A stretch of DNA of 7,417 bases from Pseudomonadota bacterium (GCA_011042595.1 DQWO01000083.1:1-7417), one strand, 5' to 3'. Counted from the stretch's first letter, positions 1-7,296 are shown. Numbers and translations: made by a program. The notes: generated by a model not told the origin, from the letters alone.

Positions 1-584
1 CCCTGACTATTTTTGTCTTCATCGGCTTTGCCACGCCCACTTTCTGGCTGGCCCTATTGCTGATGATTCTCTTCGGCGTCCACCTGGGCTGGCTGCCCAT
101 CTCCGGATTAGAATCATCCCAGGTCACCCATGCCGGTTTCTGGCTCATTCTCGGTGACCGGGCCCGTCACCTGCTGCTGCCGGTGCTGGTTTCAGCCTTC
201 GGTGGTCTGGCCGGTCTTTCCCGTTATATGCGCAGCAATATGCTGGAGGTAATCCGCCAGGATTACATCACCACTGCCCGGGCCAAAGGATTAAAAGAAA
301 TCAAGGTCATCGGCAAACATGCCCTGCGTAACGCCCTGATGCCGATTATTACCATTCTCGGTTTTTCCCTGCCGGGCCTGATCGGCGGCAGTGTCATTTT
401 CGAAACCATTTTCGCTATTCCAGGCATGGGACAGATGTTTTACGGCGCCGTTATGGCCCGTGACTACCCCCTGATCATGGGGACCCTGCTGATCGGTGCC
501 TCACTGACACTGGTAGGCAACCTGCTGGCTGACATATCCTATGCACTGGTTGATCCACGTATCCGGGTTGGAGATCATGACTGA
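1..584 (+). CDS. ABC transporter permease, DppB/OppB type (5' end missing)
   Basis: Inner-membrane permease of a dipeptide/oligopeptide (or nickel) class ABC importer, one half of the transmembrane channel. The reading frame is open from base 3, giving 193 visible residues that begin [20 protein letters not shown], so the gene starts outside the window; the family is usually a little over 300 residues, so roughly the first third is missing. Visible features are a hydrophobic segment containing the conserved PTFWLA stretch, the cytoplasmic EAA loop ([11 protein letters not shown] followed by [10 protein letters not shown], about bases 260-345) that docks on the ATPase, the [15 protein letters not shown] segment and the terminal VDPRIR motif typical of DppB proteins. 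The stop overlaps the start of the partner permease by 8 bases, so the two are translationally coupled. The substrate cannot be read from the permease alone. The family call is firm; peptide versus metal or another solute is open. Confidence 0.93.
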   Translation, partial: LTIFVFIGFATPTFWLALLLMILFGVHLGWLPISGLESSQVTHAGFWLILGDRARHLLLPVLVSAFGGLAGLSRYMRSNMLEVIRQDYITTARAKGLKEIKVIGKHALRNALMPIITILGFSLPGLIGGSVIFETIFAIPGMGQMFYGAVMARDYPLIMGTLLIGASLTLVGNLLADISYALVDPRIRVGDHD

Positions 585-1440
585 TAAAAATACCACCAGA
601 CGTTCTCCGACCTTCAGTCAACGACTACTGCACAATAAACTGGCGGTTGCCGGCCTGACGGTGGTCACCCTGCTCTTTGCCGTCTCTTTACTCGCCCCGA
701 TCATTGCCCCTTACGATCCCAATGCCATTGACCTCAAAAACATCCTGATGCCCCCTGGAAGCAGCCACCTGCTGGGCACCGACCAGCTGGGACGTGATAT
801 CTTAAGCCGGATGATCTGGGGCGCCCGCATTTCCCTCAAGGTAGGTTTTGTGGCCGTGGGCATCGCCACCCTGATTGGAACAATCCTGGGCACCATTTCA
901 GGCTATTACGGCGGCATAATTGACACGCTGATCATGAGAGCCGTTGACCTGATGCTCTGTTTTCCCTCATTTTTTCTCATTTTAACCGTCATTGCCGTTC
1001 TGGAACCAAGCATCTGGAACATCATGGCCGTCATCGGCTTCACCAGCTGGATGGGTGTCGCCCGGCTGATCAGGGCGGAAATTCTCACCATCAGGGAGCG
1101 GGAGTTTATCCAGGCAGCCCGAAGCCAGGGAGCCAGCAATATAAGGATCATTACCAGGCATATCATCCCCAATGCCATGACCCCGGTCCTGGTTTCCGCT
1201 ACCTTGGGGGTTGCCGGCGCCATTCTCACCGAATCCGCCTTAAGTTTTCTCGGCATTGGAGTTCAGCCACCGACTCCCAGCTGGGGCAATATGCTCACCG
1301 CCGGCAAAGACAATCTGGAATATGCCTGGTGGCTCTCTCTGTTCCCGGGGATGGCCATTCTGATAACGGTCCTGGGTTATAATCTCCTGGGAGAAGGAAT
1401 TCGCGATGCTCTGGATCCACGCAATTACCTGAAAAAATAA
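577..1440 (+). CDS. ABC transporter permease, DppC/OppC type
   Basis: Second inner-membrane permease of the same importer, 287 residues, a normal family length. In order: a short basic cytoplasmic N-terminus; a first membrane helix at about 25-45; the family signature [14 protein letters not shown] (65-78) followed by GARISLKVG; further helices at about 88-110, 125-155, 205-228 and 252-272; the EAA loop ([16 protein letters not shown], 175-190, then RHIIPNA); and the C-terminal [11 protein letters not shown] (272-282). The ATG at 577 is chosen because GGAG lies just upstream (570-573), it overlaps the upstream stop as ATGACTGA, and the protein then begins in the usual way. An in-frame ATG at 541 would add 12 residues that merely read the upstream gene out of frame. 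No ATP-binding subunit or binding protein follows in the window, so those must be encoded upstream or elsewhere. Confidence 0.94.
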   Translation: MTDKNTTRRSPTFSQRLLHNKLAVAGLTVVTLLFAVSLLAPIIAPYDPNAIDLKNILMPPGSSHLLGTDQLGRDILSRMIWGARISLKVGFVAVGIATLIGTILGTISGYYGGIIDTLIMRAVDLMLCFPSFFLILTVIAVLEPSIWNIMAVIGFTSWMGVARLIRAEILTIREREFIQAARSQGASNIRIITRHIIPNAMTPVLVSATLGVAGAILTESALSFLGIGVQPPTPSWGNMLTAGKDNLEYAWWLSLFPGMAILITVLGYNLLGEGIRDALDPRNYLKK

Positions 1441-1445
1441 AAAAC

Positions 1446-1517
1446 TTGACAGAAATGCTGATCTCTGGTCATGTAGTCCGGCAGGAGATAAAACAGTATT
1501 TGAAATATAATTATAAC
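1446..1517 (+). promoter_or_regulatory. Possible promoter elements ahead of coaBC
   Basis: The 104-base gap between the permease gene and coaBC is AT-rich. It contains a perfect -35 hexamer TTGACA (1446-1451) and a perfect -10 hexamer TATAAT (1506-1511), the latter directly followed by TATAAC (1512-1517). These do not pair well: nothing close to TATAAT lies 16-18 bases after TTGACA, and no good -35 lies 16-18 bases before TATAAT. A promoter here is plausible because the gene function changes from transport to CoA synthesis, but the exact one is not settled. No clear terminator for the permease operon is visible, so readthrough is also possible. Confidence 0.3.
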
Positions 1518-1532
1518 CTACAAAAAATTTTC

Positions 1533-1536
1533 AGGA
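1533..1536 (+). promoter_or_regulatory. Ribosome binding site deciding the coaBC start
   Basis: AGGA with an adenine-rich follow-on sits 8 bases before the ATG at 1545. It supports that ATG over the in-frame TTG at 1446, which would add 33 residues with no similarity to the family. Confidence 0.65.
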
Positions 1537-1544
1537 AAAAAGAC

Positions 1545-2750
1545 ATGTTGCAAGGGAAAGAAGTATTATTGGGGGTCACCGGAGGTATTGCCGCCTATAA
1601 ATCTGTATTACTGCTCCGGGAGCTGATCAAAGAAGGGGCTAATGTCCATGTCATCATGACCAAAAGCGCCCAGAATTTTGTTGCTCCCCTCACTTTTCAG
1701 ACCCTCTCCGGAAACCAGGTAACCACGGAGATATTCACCCTCTTCTCCTCATCAAAAATTGGTCATATCTCGCTGGCGGACCGGGCGGATCTGCTGGTTA
1801 TCGCCCCGGCTACCGCCAATATTATCGGTAAAATTGCGAATGGTATTGCCGACGATTTCCTCACCACCATGGTCATGGCCACCCGGGTGCCGGTGCTCTT
1901 TGCCCCGGCAATGAACACCAACATGTGGGCCAGCCCGGTGGTCCAGGCCAACATCTCCCGGCTGAAATCCATGGGTTACAACTTCATGGAACCAGCGGAA
2001 GGGGAACTGGCCTGTGGTACCACCGGCCGGGGAAAGCTGGCTGATGTGGATGAAATAATGGAAGACATCAAAACCCTGCTCAGCCCCAATGATCTGGCTG
2101 GAGAAAAGATACTGATCACCGCCGGCCCCACCGAAGAAGCCATTGATCCGGTCCGCTGTATCACTAATCGTTCATCAGGAAAAATGGGCTATAACCTGGC
2201 CATGGTCGCCCGTCGCCGGGGGGCTGAGGTCACTTTAATTTCCGGTCCCAGCTGTCTGCCGGTCCCCTGTGGCCTGCCGACAATCCACTGCACCACCGCC
2301 CTGGAGATGGAAAGAATCATCCATGAAAATCTGGATAATGCTACCATGGTTATCATGGCAGCCGCCGTAGCCGATTTCCGACCGGCTGAAAAAAGCGAAA
2401 AAAAGATTAAGCGTCTGGGCGATCACTGCCTGGACCTGGAACCAAATCCTGACATCCTTGCCGGCCTCGGCAAAATTAAAGGCAAACGCTTCCTGGTGGG
2501 GTTTGCCGCCGAAACCAATGATCTGGTCGCCAATGCCAGAGAAAAGATCAACCGCAAAAACCTGGATATGATTGTTGCCAATAATGTCTCCACCTGCGGT
2601 GCCGGATTCTGCTGTGACACCAATATCATCAAAATCATTGACCGTGACGGAACAATCTATGATTTCCCCCAGATGTCCAAGGAGCAGGTTGCTGAAGTCA
2701 TTCTGGATCATGTGGTAGCCAGCAGGAAAAAAGACGGAAAGGAACAGTAA
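1545..2750 (+). CDS. coaBC: Bifunctional phosphopantothenoylcysteine decarboxylase / phosphopantothenate-cysteine ligase
   Basis: Cytosolic enzyme for two successive steps of coenzyme A synthesis: the CoaB half joins cysteine to 4'-phosphopantothenate, and the FMN-dependent CoaC half decarboxylates the product to 4'-phosphopantetheine. It has 401 residues, the normal fused length. The CoaC half (about 1-180) shows the flavin-binding start [13 protein letters not shown], the catalytic His74 in [28 protein letters not shown], the PAMN motif (121-124) and the active-site Cys157 in ACGTTGRG. The CoaB half (about 185-401) shows [20 protein letters not shown] (208-215), AAAVADFRP, the KKIKR stretch (286-290), NPDIL, GFAAET (319-324) and KNLDMIVAN. 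The ATG at 1545 follows AGGA at good spacing and begins as CoaC proteins do. The glycosylase gene follows after 5 bases. The CoaB half is unusually cysteine-rich (8 Cys). Family and activities are secure by motif. Confidence 0.97.
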   Translation: MLQGKEVLLGVTGGIAAYKSVLLLRELIKEGANVHVIMTKSAQNFVAPLTFQTLSGNQVTTEIFTLFSSSKIGHISLADRADLLVIAPATANIIGKIANGIADDFLTTMVMATRVPVLFAPAMNTNMWASPVVQANISRLKSMGYNFMEPAEGELACGTTGRGKLADVDEIMEDIKTLLSPNDLAGEKILITAGPTEEAIDPVRCITNRSSGKMGYNLAMVARRRGAEVTLISGPSCLPVPCGLPTIHCTTALEMERIIHENLDNATMVIMAAAVADFRPAEKSEKKIKRLGDHCLDLEPNPDILAGLGKIKGKRFLVGFAAETNDLVANAREKINRKNLDMIVANNVSTCGAGFCCDTNIIKIIDRDGTIYDFPQMSKEQVAEVILDHVVASRKKDGKEQ

Positions 2751-2755
2751 ACAGG

Positions 2756-3406
2756 ATGTCCACAGTTGCCAGAAATGATTTAGAACAATTGCAGGCACAA
2801 CTGGAGCTGCAGAAAAAACTGAAAAATCCGGGTGTCACCAGAAAGAAAATCGATAAAAACGAACCGTTGAATAAAATCAGGGAAGAGTTGGGTGACTGCC
2901 AGCGCTGTCCTTTGGCTAAAACCCGCACCAACCTGGTTTTTGGCGCCGGGGATCCCGATGCCCAATTGATGTTTGTGGGGGAAGCTCCAGGACGGGATGA
3001 AGACCGAGAAGGTATTCCCTTCGTCGGTCGGGCCGGCCAATTACTGACCAAAATTATTCAGGCCATCAATATGACCCGGGACCAGGTATATATTGCCAAT
3101 ATTCTCAAATGCCGACCGCCAAACAACCGTAATCCGGAAGCCGAAGAAATTGAAAAGTGCTACCCCTTTCTCCAGCAACAAATCAAAGTCATCCAACCCC
3201 GGATTATTTGCGCCCTCGGGGCCTTTGCCGCCCAAACCCTGCTGCAGACCAAAACCCCCATCGGCAGGCTGCGAGGCCGGGGACACCCCTTCAACAAACA
3301 CTCATTGGTAATCCCCACCTATCACCCGGCTTTTCTCCTCCGCAATCCGAACAAAAAAAGGGATGTCTGGGAAGACATGCAATTGGTGATAAAGTTGTTG
3401 GCATAA
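2756..3406 (+). CDS. udg: Family 4 (iron-sulfur) uracil-DNA glycosylase
   Basis: Removes uracil from DNA (from cytosine deamination or dUTP misincorporation) to start base-excision repair; cytosolic. It has 216 residues. The family-4 core occupies about 40-216. Four cysteines, Cys48 and Cys51 ([11 protein letters not shown]), Cys119 ([12 protein letters not shown]) and Cys135 (EKCYPF), are placed as the [4Fe-4S] ligands. The water-activating/uracil-binding motif GEAPGRDED runs 75-83 and leads into [12 protein letters not shown]. The late motif [11 protein letters not shown] (188-198) carries the conserved His190. The first 40 or so residues are a charged, probably helical extension rich in Q, K and L; extensions like this are common in bacterial members. 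The ATG at 2756 is 5 bases after the coaBC stop, with GGAAAGGA (2736-2743) in the end of coaBC as a rather distant ribosome site; the next Met lies inside the core, so this start is the reasonable one. Probably co-transcribed with coaBC. Older annotations may call it a 'phage SPO1 DNA polymerase-related protein'. Confidence 0.95.
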   Translation: MSTVARNDLEQLQAQLELQKKLKNPGVTRKKIDKNEPLNKIREELGDCQRCPLAKTRTNLVFGAGDPDAQLMFVGEAPGRDEDREGIPFVGRAGQLLTKIIQAINMTRDQVYIANILKCRPPNNRNPEAEEIEKCYPFLQQQIKVIQPRIICALGAFAAQTLLQTKTPIGRLRGRGHPFNKHSLVIPTYHPAFLLRNPNKKRDVWEDMQLVIKLLA

Positions 3407-3435
3407 AAAAAGCAAAACCTGTCAGACTATTTTAC
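3405..3435 (-). terminator. Weak candidate intrinsic terminator of the minus-strand operon
   Basis: Read on the minus strand, GTAAAA (3435-3430) and TTTTGC (3417-3412) can form a 6-pair stem, including one G-T pair, around a 12-base loop. The stem is followed at once by seven T (3411-3405). The stem is AT-rich and overlaps the last codons and stop of the Usp-like gene. The position between two convergent genes fits, but the stem is weak. No better hairpin is seen for either strand. Confidence 0.3.
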
Positions 3436-4278
3436 CAGCACTACCGGATAATCAGGATAATCCAGCAGTTTATTAATGCTGTGTTCATCCAGGGAAAAAG
3501 AATCCTGCCCCAGGATCAATGCCCCGACATGACGGCCCCTGCCCAACTGCACCAGAGCAGAAATATCATGGTTCAACAAGGTAATAAAGCGTAGTTTAAG
3601 GTGGGTTTGCTGCTGCCAGTTCACCACTTGTTGTTCCAGTTCTGACAATCTGCCAGGCTCAACCGCCGGCAAAATCACCACCAGCCGTTCACCGTTTTTT
3701 CTGACCAGCAACGCGGCTGTTTTCAGCGCCCTTCCGGACGATAAAGAACCGTTGAAAAAAACCATGATCGGCTGCCGAAAACCTTGAGTCAAAAGGCCAT
3801 CTGCCGGTAGTAGCCGACGTTCCGAAAACATGGAGGACAAACCTAGAGGTTGGGAAAATACACCTTGCGTCTGTCCCATGATCAGCACATCAACTTCCCG
3901 CATGACCGCCATGATTTCGACAGCCAGCCGACCTCGTGCCAAGCGAAATGACCAGGGAATTTTTCGCTGCCCGGCTATGGATGCCAGATTATGACGCAGG
4001 CGTTCAGCCTGGGAACGCAACTGCTTTTCCAGGGTGTCAGGACATAGATGATAGCCCCCCTCCGCAAAAAGGCTGACTTCCCGGGAAAAAGGCAATTCAG
4101 CCAGGCGGATCAGGTTAATATCTTCCACCAGCAGTCCAAGTAGTTCTCCCTGCAGTTCAGCCGCCATGCCGGCAGCCACCCGCAAAGCGCTCATCCCATA
4201 TCCTGACTGATCCATGGTTACCAGGATTCGCTTGGCCAACTGTTTTTCAACTATTTGCTGATCAGACTTCCTTTTCAC
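3427..4278 (-). CDS. Tandem Usp-like (universal stress protein fold) protein
   Basis: Probable soluble cytosolic protein of 283 residues with two Usp-like alpha/beta domains. Domain 1 (about 16-140) opens with the Usp-style strand-helix KRILVTMDQSGYGMSALRVAA and ends with VDVLIMGQTQG. Domain 2 (about 168-283) repeats the pattern with QPIMVFFNGSLSSGRALKTAALL and closes with GALILGQDS and the terminal strand PVVLVK. The ATP-binding signature of Usp proteins (Gly-2X-Gly-9X-Gly-Ser/Thr) is not recognisable in either half, so nucleotide binding is doubtful. The GTG at 4278 is chosen because AGGAGA lies 6 bases upstream and it gives a natural overlap of 17 bases with the end of the protease gene; a TTG at 4296 would add six residues but lacks such a site. 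It is the last gene of the lipoprotein-protease operon, suggesting a stress-linked or protease-linked role (inference). The fold call is by pattern only; the function is unknown. Confidence 0.75.
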   Translation of the reverse strand: MKRKSDQQIVEKQLAKRILVTMDQSGYGMSALRVAAGMAAELQGELLGLLVEDINLIRLAELPFSREVSLFAEGGYHLCPDTLEKQLRSQAERLRHNLASIAGQRKIPWSFRLARGRLAVEIMAVMREVDVLIMGQTQGVFSQPLGLSSMFSERRLLPADGLLTQGFRQPIMVFFNGSLSSGRALKTAALLVRKNGERLVVILPAVEPGRLSELEQQVVNWQQQTHLKLRFITLLNHDISALVQLGRGRHVGALILGQDSFSLDEHSINKLLDYPDYPVVLVK

Positions 4279-6682
4279 TGCCTTTCTCCTGAGCAACTTC
4301 GGAAAATTCCTGCCGCAAACGGGATAACTCTTCCAGGCGGCTGATCATTTTACCGTTAATACTCTCCAGGGGATAGTCACCATTCCCGTCCGGCTCCCCG
4401 GCTGGAACTCCGGTCAGCAACCCGATGGCCTGGTCAACGGTTTCCACCGGGTAAACCTGGAATTTCCCTTCCCGGACGGCATCAACCACATCCTGTCTGA
4501 GCATCAGGTGTTTGACGTTAGCTGCCGGGATCAGGACCCCCTGGGAACCGGTTAATCCCCGGCTGCGGCAGATATCAAAAAAACCTTCAATTTTTTCATT
4601 CACCCCACCAATGGCCTGAACCTGTCCCCGTTGGTTGACGGAACCAGTTACCGCCAGTGATTGTTTGATCGGAATTTTGATAAGTGCTGAAATCAAAGCG
4701 CACAGTTCAGCCACTGAAGCACTGTCTCCATCAACCCGGCCATAAGACTGCTCAAAAACCAAGCTGGCTGACAGAGACAATGGTTTATCCCGGGCATAAC
4801 GGTCTGCCAGGAATGAAGAAATAATCAAGACACCCTTGGAATGTAAGGCCCCACCCAATTTGACTTCACGTTCTATATCAATGACTTTACCATCCCCCAG
4901 ACGGGCGGTAGCGGTAATGCGGGAAGGCTGACCAAAGATGAAATCTCCCAGTTGAATCACTGAAAGTCCATTGACCTGGGCAACTTTTTCCCCTTCAGTA
5001 TCAATGAGAATAATTCCGCGCTGGATATTTTCATACATCCGATTCCGTACCCGATCGGCACGACGAATCTGGCCATCAATGGCCTGTTGGACATCAGCGC
5101 CCGTCACTGGTTGCTTACCGGTCCGGCGAGCCTGGTAATCAGCTTCCTGAAGCAGGTCAGCCAGACTGTGAAGGTGGGTTGACAGCTTCTCGGCATCACC
5201 AACCATCCTGGCACTGTGTTCAATCACCCGGCCCACTGCCGAACGGTCAAAAGGCAGCAATTTTTTCTGCCGCACCATGGTCGCAACCAGGCGGGCATAA
5301 AGCTGATTATTCTCTTCATGACGATCAATTTCATCTTCAAAGTCAGCAGCAACCTTGAATAATTCACGAAAGTCAGGATCAAATTGATAAAGCAGATAAT
5401 AGAGCAGCCGCTCCCCCAGCAGCACCACTTTCACATTCAGCGGAATAGGCTCTGGCTCTAAAGTTACGGTACTCACCAGGCTGAGCAACTGTCCCAGGGA
5501 TTCGATGGTCACCTTCCGGGAATAAAGTGCCCGTTTCAGGCCTTCCCAGGCATAGGGATTAACCAACAGTTTGCGGACATCAAGAATCAGGTAGCCACCG
5601 TTGGCCCGATGCAAAGCTCCGGCTTTAATCAGGGAAAAATCAGTCACCAAAGCCCCCATCTGGGCAAGATGTTCCACCTGGCCCACCAGGTTCTGATAGG
5701 TCGGATTATCTTCATAAACGACCGGCGAACCTTTTGCCGCACTGTGATCAACCAGCAGGTTCACCTTGTAACGATGAAAAGATGGTTTTCCCATCCCCGG
5801 CAGGCCCATGGCTTCCAGGGGATTTTTCTCATGGGGACGAAAATCATCCACATGTTCGATAATATCTAATTGCAAGGCTTCCAGATATTTCAACAACTCA
5901 GGAAATCGGTCATATTCCTTTCGCACCTCATTGAGCAGCATCCCCACTGCAAACATGGTCACTTTGGCGTTCAGTTCCTTAACTTTCTGCCGGCCTTCCT
6001 TTCTCCATTGGGGAAACTGCAGTAAAACTTTTTGCAGTTTTTCCTGCAGCCCACCAACTATTTTTTCAATCTCCTGCTGTTCTTCTTCCGGTAATTTTTT
6101 AAATTCTTCCGGCTTAATCACCTCACCATCACGCATAGGGGCAAAAGCAAACCCCCGGGGGGTTCGCAACAGGCTGATCTGACTCTTTTCTGCCTCTTCC
6201 TGCAGAGTCTTGAACGCCTGTTCCTGACGTTCATTAAGTTCATCCTCAATCTGCTGCAGCTGGACCCGATAATCATCACTTTCAAAAACCGAAGGGATGG
6301 AAGAACGCAGTTCATCCAACAGATGTTCCATGTCATCACGGAATTTTCTTCCCAAACCCGCTGGCAGCCGCAGAACACCCGGTTTGTGTTCATCGGCAAA
6401 ATTGTTGACATAGCACCAGTCAGAAGGATTTTCATCGTCTCCTGCTTTTTGTTCCAGGACTTGACGAACAATCGTATGTTTACCCATTCCTGAGGGTCCC
6501 AGGACATAAAGATTATAGCCGGAATGAGGCATGCTGACCCCGAACTCCAGGGCTTCCAATGCCCGATCCTGGCCGACAACTTCACTCAGGTCATCCAGAT
6601 CAGCAGTGGTATCGAAAGTAAACTGGTCAGAATCGCAGGCCGTAAACAACTTGTCCGCTGGAAGAAATTCAATCCGAGACAT
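4262..6682 (-). CDS. Lon-like ATP-dependent protease (COG1067 / LonB-like type)
   Basis: Cytosolic AAA+ protease of 806 residues that would unfold and degrade proteins. Order of parts: N-terminal region with VGQDRALEALEFGV (36-49); Walker A GPSGMGKHT (62-70); a long, highly charged, probably coiled-coil insertion (about 135-275); a Walker B-like strand RANGGYLILDVRKLL (359-373); sensor/arginine-finger region VVLLGERLLYYLL and DPDFRELFKVAADFEDE (419-451); helical lid with MVGDAEKLSTHL; then the Lon proteolytic domain (about 560-760). The catalytic dyad is Ser654 in GDSASVAE and Lys697 in GGVNEKIEGF, 43 residues apart, exactly the Ser679-Lys722 spacing of E. coli Lon. It lacks the classical Lon N-domain, as expected for this group. 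Walker B ends LILDV rather than the usual D-E pair. The ATG at 6682 follows GGGAGGT at ideal spacing, 13 bases after the lipoprotein stop. Family certain; substrates unknown. Confidence 0.95.
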   Translation of the reverse strand: MSRIEFLPADKLFTACDSDQFTFDTTADLDDLSEVVGQDRALEALEFGVSMPHSGYNLYVLGPSGMGKHTIVRQVLEQKAGDDENPSDWCYVNNFADEHKPGVLRLPAGLGRKFRDDMEHLLDELRSSIPSVFESDDYRVQLQQIEDELNERQEQAFKTLQEEAEKSQISLLRTPRGFAFAPMRDGEVIKPEEFKKLPEEEQQEIEKIVGGLQEKLQKVLLQFPQWRKEGRQKVKELNAKVTMFAVGMLLNEVRKEYDRFPELLKYLEALQLDIIEHVDDFRPHEKNPLEAMGLPGMGKPSFHRYKVNLLVDHSAAKGSPVVYEDNPTYQNLVGQVEHLAQMGALVTDFSLIKAGALHRANGGYLILDVRKLLVNPYAWEGLKRALYSRKVTIESLGQLLSLVSTVTLEPEPIPLNVKVVLLGERLLYYLLYQFDPDFRELFKVAADFEDEIDRHEENNQLYARLVATMVRQKKLLPFDRSAVGRVIEHSARMVGDAEKLSTHLHSLADLLQEADYQARRTGKQPVTGADVQQAIDGQIRRADRVRNRMYENIQRGIILIDTEGEKVAQVNGLSVIQLGDFIFGQPSRITATARLGDGKVIDIEREVKLGGALHSKGVLIISSFLADRYARDKPLSLSASLVFEQSYGRVDGDSASVAELCALISALIKIPIKQSLAVTGSVNQRGQVQAIGGVNEKIEGFFDICRSRGLTGSQGVLIPAANVKHLMLRQDVVDAVREGKFQVYPVETVDQAIGLLTGVPAGEPDGNGDYPLESINGKMISRLEELSRLRQEFSEVAQEKGSEKEV
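4285..4290 (-). promoter_or_regulatory. Ribosome binding site of the Usp-like gene, inside the protease gene
   Basis: AGGAGA lies six bases before the GTG at 4278 and is made of codons of the last dozen residues of the protease (within VAQEKG). It decides the GTG start and implies that ribosomes finishing the protease can re-initiate on the Usp-like gene. Confidence 0.7.
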
Positions 6683-6689
6683 TCTTCAA

Positions 6690-6694
6690 CCTCC
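6690..6694 (-). promoter_or_regulatory. Strong ribosome binding site of the Lon-like gene
   Basis: GGAGG (within GGGAGGTT) stands 7 bases before the ATG at 6682 and directly abuts the lipoprotein's TGA stop (6698-6696, read as TGAGGGAGG). This indicates efficient and probably coupled translation. Confidence 0.8.
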
Positions 6695-6695
6695 C

Positions 6696-7244
6696 TCACT
6701 TCAATCCGGAACGTTCCTTAATGATCTTGATAAACTGATCTGTTTCCGGCAGCATCCCATATTTGGCATAGAGAACTTTGGCCCCTCCACCCGGCAGCGG
6801 TTCAAGGATAAAATAAGCCGGGGTGGAGTCAACGGCGATGGTTTTCTGCCGGGGATCAGCAATCATGGCAAACGGCACATGGTACTTGCGGGCATACATG
6901 GTAACCTCAAAAGGGGTATTGCCATAGGCAATTGCCATCATTTTCACCTGACTATACAAGCCTTCCTGGTTAAGCTGTTCAAACAACTCATTCACATAAT
7001 GGGCTTCTTCCTGACAATGAAAGCACTGGACCTGAAAAACCTCAACCACTATAACCCGGGCATCAACATCGTTCAGGGAAAAACTTGTAACATCTGGGGA
7101 AAGTCCCAGGTAATCTCCGGCACCGGCGTTAACCGGAGCATTGAACAACAATGCCGGCAAAGACTCAATCTGCGGCCCCGGAGTTGCACAGGCCGGTAAA
7201 AAGAACACCCACAGTATTAATAACAAGATAGAACGTAAACGCAT
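6696..7244 (-). CDS. Exported thioredoxin-like (TlpA/redoxin-type) lipoprotein
   Basis: Predicted lipid-anchored thiol-disulfide protein facing the periplasm, 182 residues. The N-terminus MRLRSILLLILWVFFLPAC is a lipoprotein signal peptide: basic start, hydrophobic core, lipobox LPAC with Cys19 as the lipidated residue. The +2 residue is Ala, not Asp, which in Gram-negatives favours outer-membrane sorting. The thioredoxin-like part follows from about 52: strand VIVVEVF, the redox motif CFHC (Cys74, Cys77), a helix EEAHYVNELFEQL, strand VKMMAIAYGN, and the cis-Pro loop STPAYFIL (Thr141-Pro142) opposite the active site. The ATG at 7244 is chosen because GGAGG lies 5 bases upstream and it makes a proper signal peptide; a TTG at 7271 would add nine residues in front. 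It is the first gene of the operon, 13 bases ahead of the protease. The CFHC dipeptide is unusual, so reductase versus oxidase or peroxidase-like activity is open. Confidence 0.85.
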   Translation of the reverse strand: MRLRSILLLILWVFFLPACATPGPQIESLPALLFNAPVNAGAGDYLGLSPDVTSFSLNDVDARVIVVEVFQVQCFHCQEEAHYVNELFEQLNQEGLYSQVKMMAIAYGNTPFEVTMYARKYHVPFAMIADPRQKTIAVDSTPAYFILEPLPGGGAKVLYAKYGMLPETDQFIKIIKERSGLK

Positions 7245-7249
7245 ATTTT

Positions 7250-7254
7250 CCTCC
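7250..7254 (-). promoter_or_regulatory. Ribosome binding site of the lipoprotein gene
   Basis: GGAGG stands 5 bases before the ATG at 7244 and decides this start over the in-frame TTG at 7271. Confidence 0.75.
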
Positions 7255-7283
7255 TGATGGCATGGTTGCAATGAATGGATATC

Positions 7284-7296
7284 AGTTATTATAACT
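7284..7296. repeat. 13-base perfect palindrome over the -10 box (possible operator)
   Basis: AGTTAT-T-ATAACT on the plus strand: six-base arms, one central base, no mismatch. It embraces the TATAAT of the operon promoter. It could be a repressor site, or could be chance in AT-rich DNA. Confidence 0.45.

Noticed and set aside
906..1256. 116-codon open frame on the minus strand inside the DppC-type gene
   Set aside because: Antisense shadow of a membrane protein gene; its apparent hydrophobicity comes from the opposite strand's codons.
1461..1490. Stem-loop (ATCTC / GAGAT) after the permease gene as terminator or riboswitch
   Set aside because: Five pairs around a large loop with no T-tract, and no recognisable riboswitch core in the 104-base gap.
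1446..1544. Extended coaBC N-terminus from a TTG at 1446
   Set aside because: The extra 33 residues do not resemble CoaC N-termini, and the TTG coincides with a promoter-like TTGACA; the ATG at 1545 has a proper ribosome binding site.
2235..2798. 187-codon open frame on the minus strand opposite coaBC
   Set aside because: It lies fully antisense to the strongly conserved CoaB domain and the start of the glycosylase gene, and its translation resembles no family I recognise.
3157..3594. 145-codon open frame on the plus strand over the end of the glycosylase gene
   Set aside because: It reads the conserved glycosylase C-terminus out of frame and the Usp-like gene in antisense; proline-rich shadow translation.
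6531..7199. 222-codon open frame on the plus strand across the protease start and lipoprotein gene
   Set aside because: It is antisense to two genes with clear motifs, start sites and ribosome binding sites; its product is low in recognisable structure.
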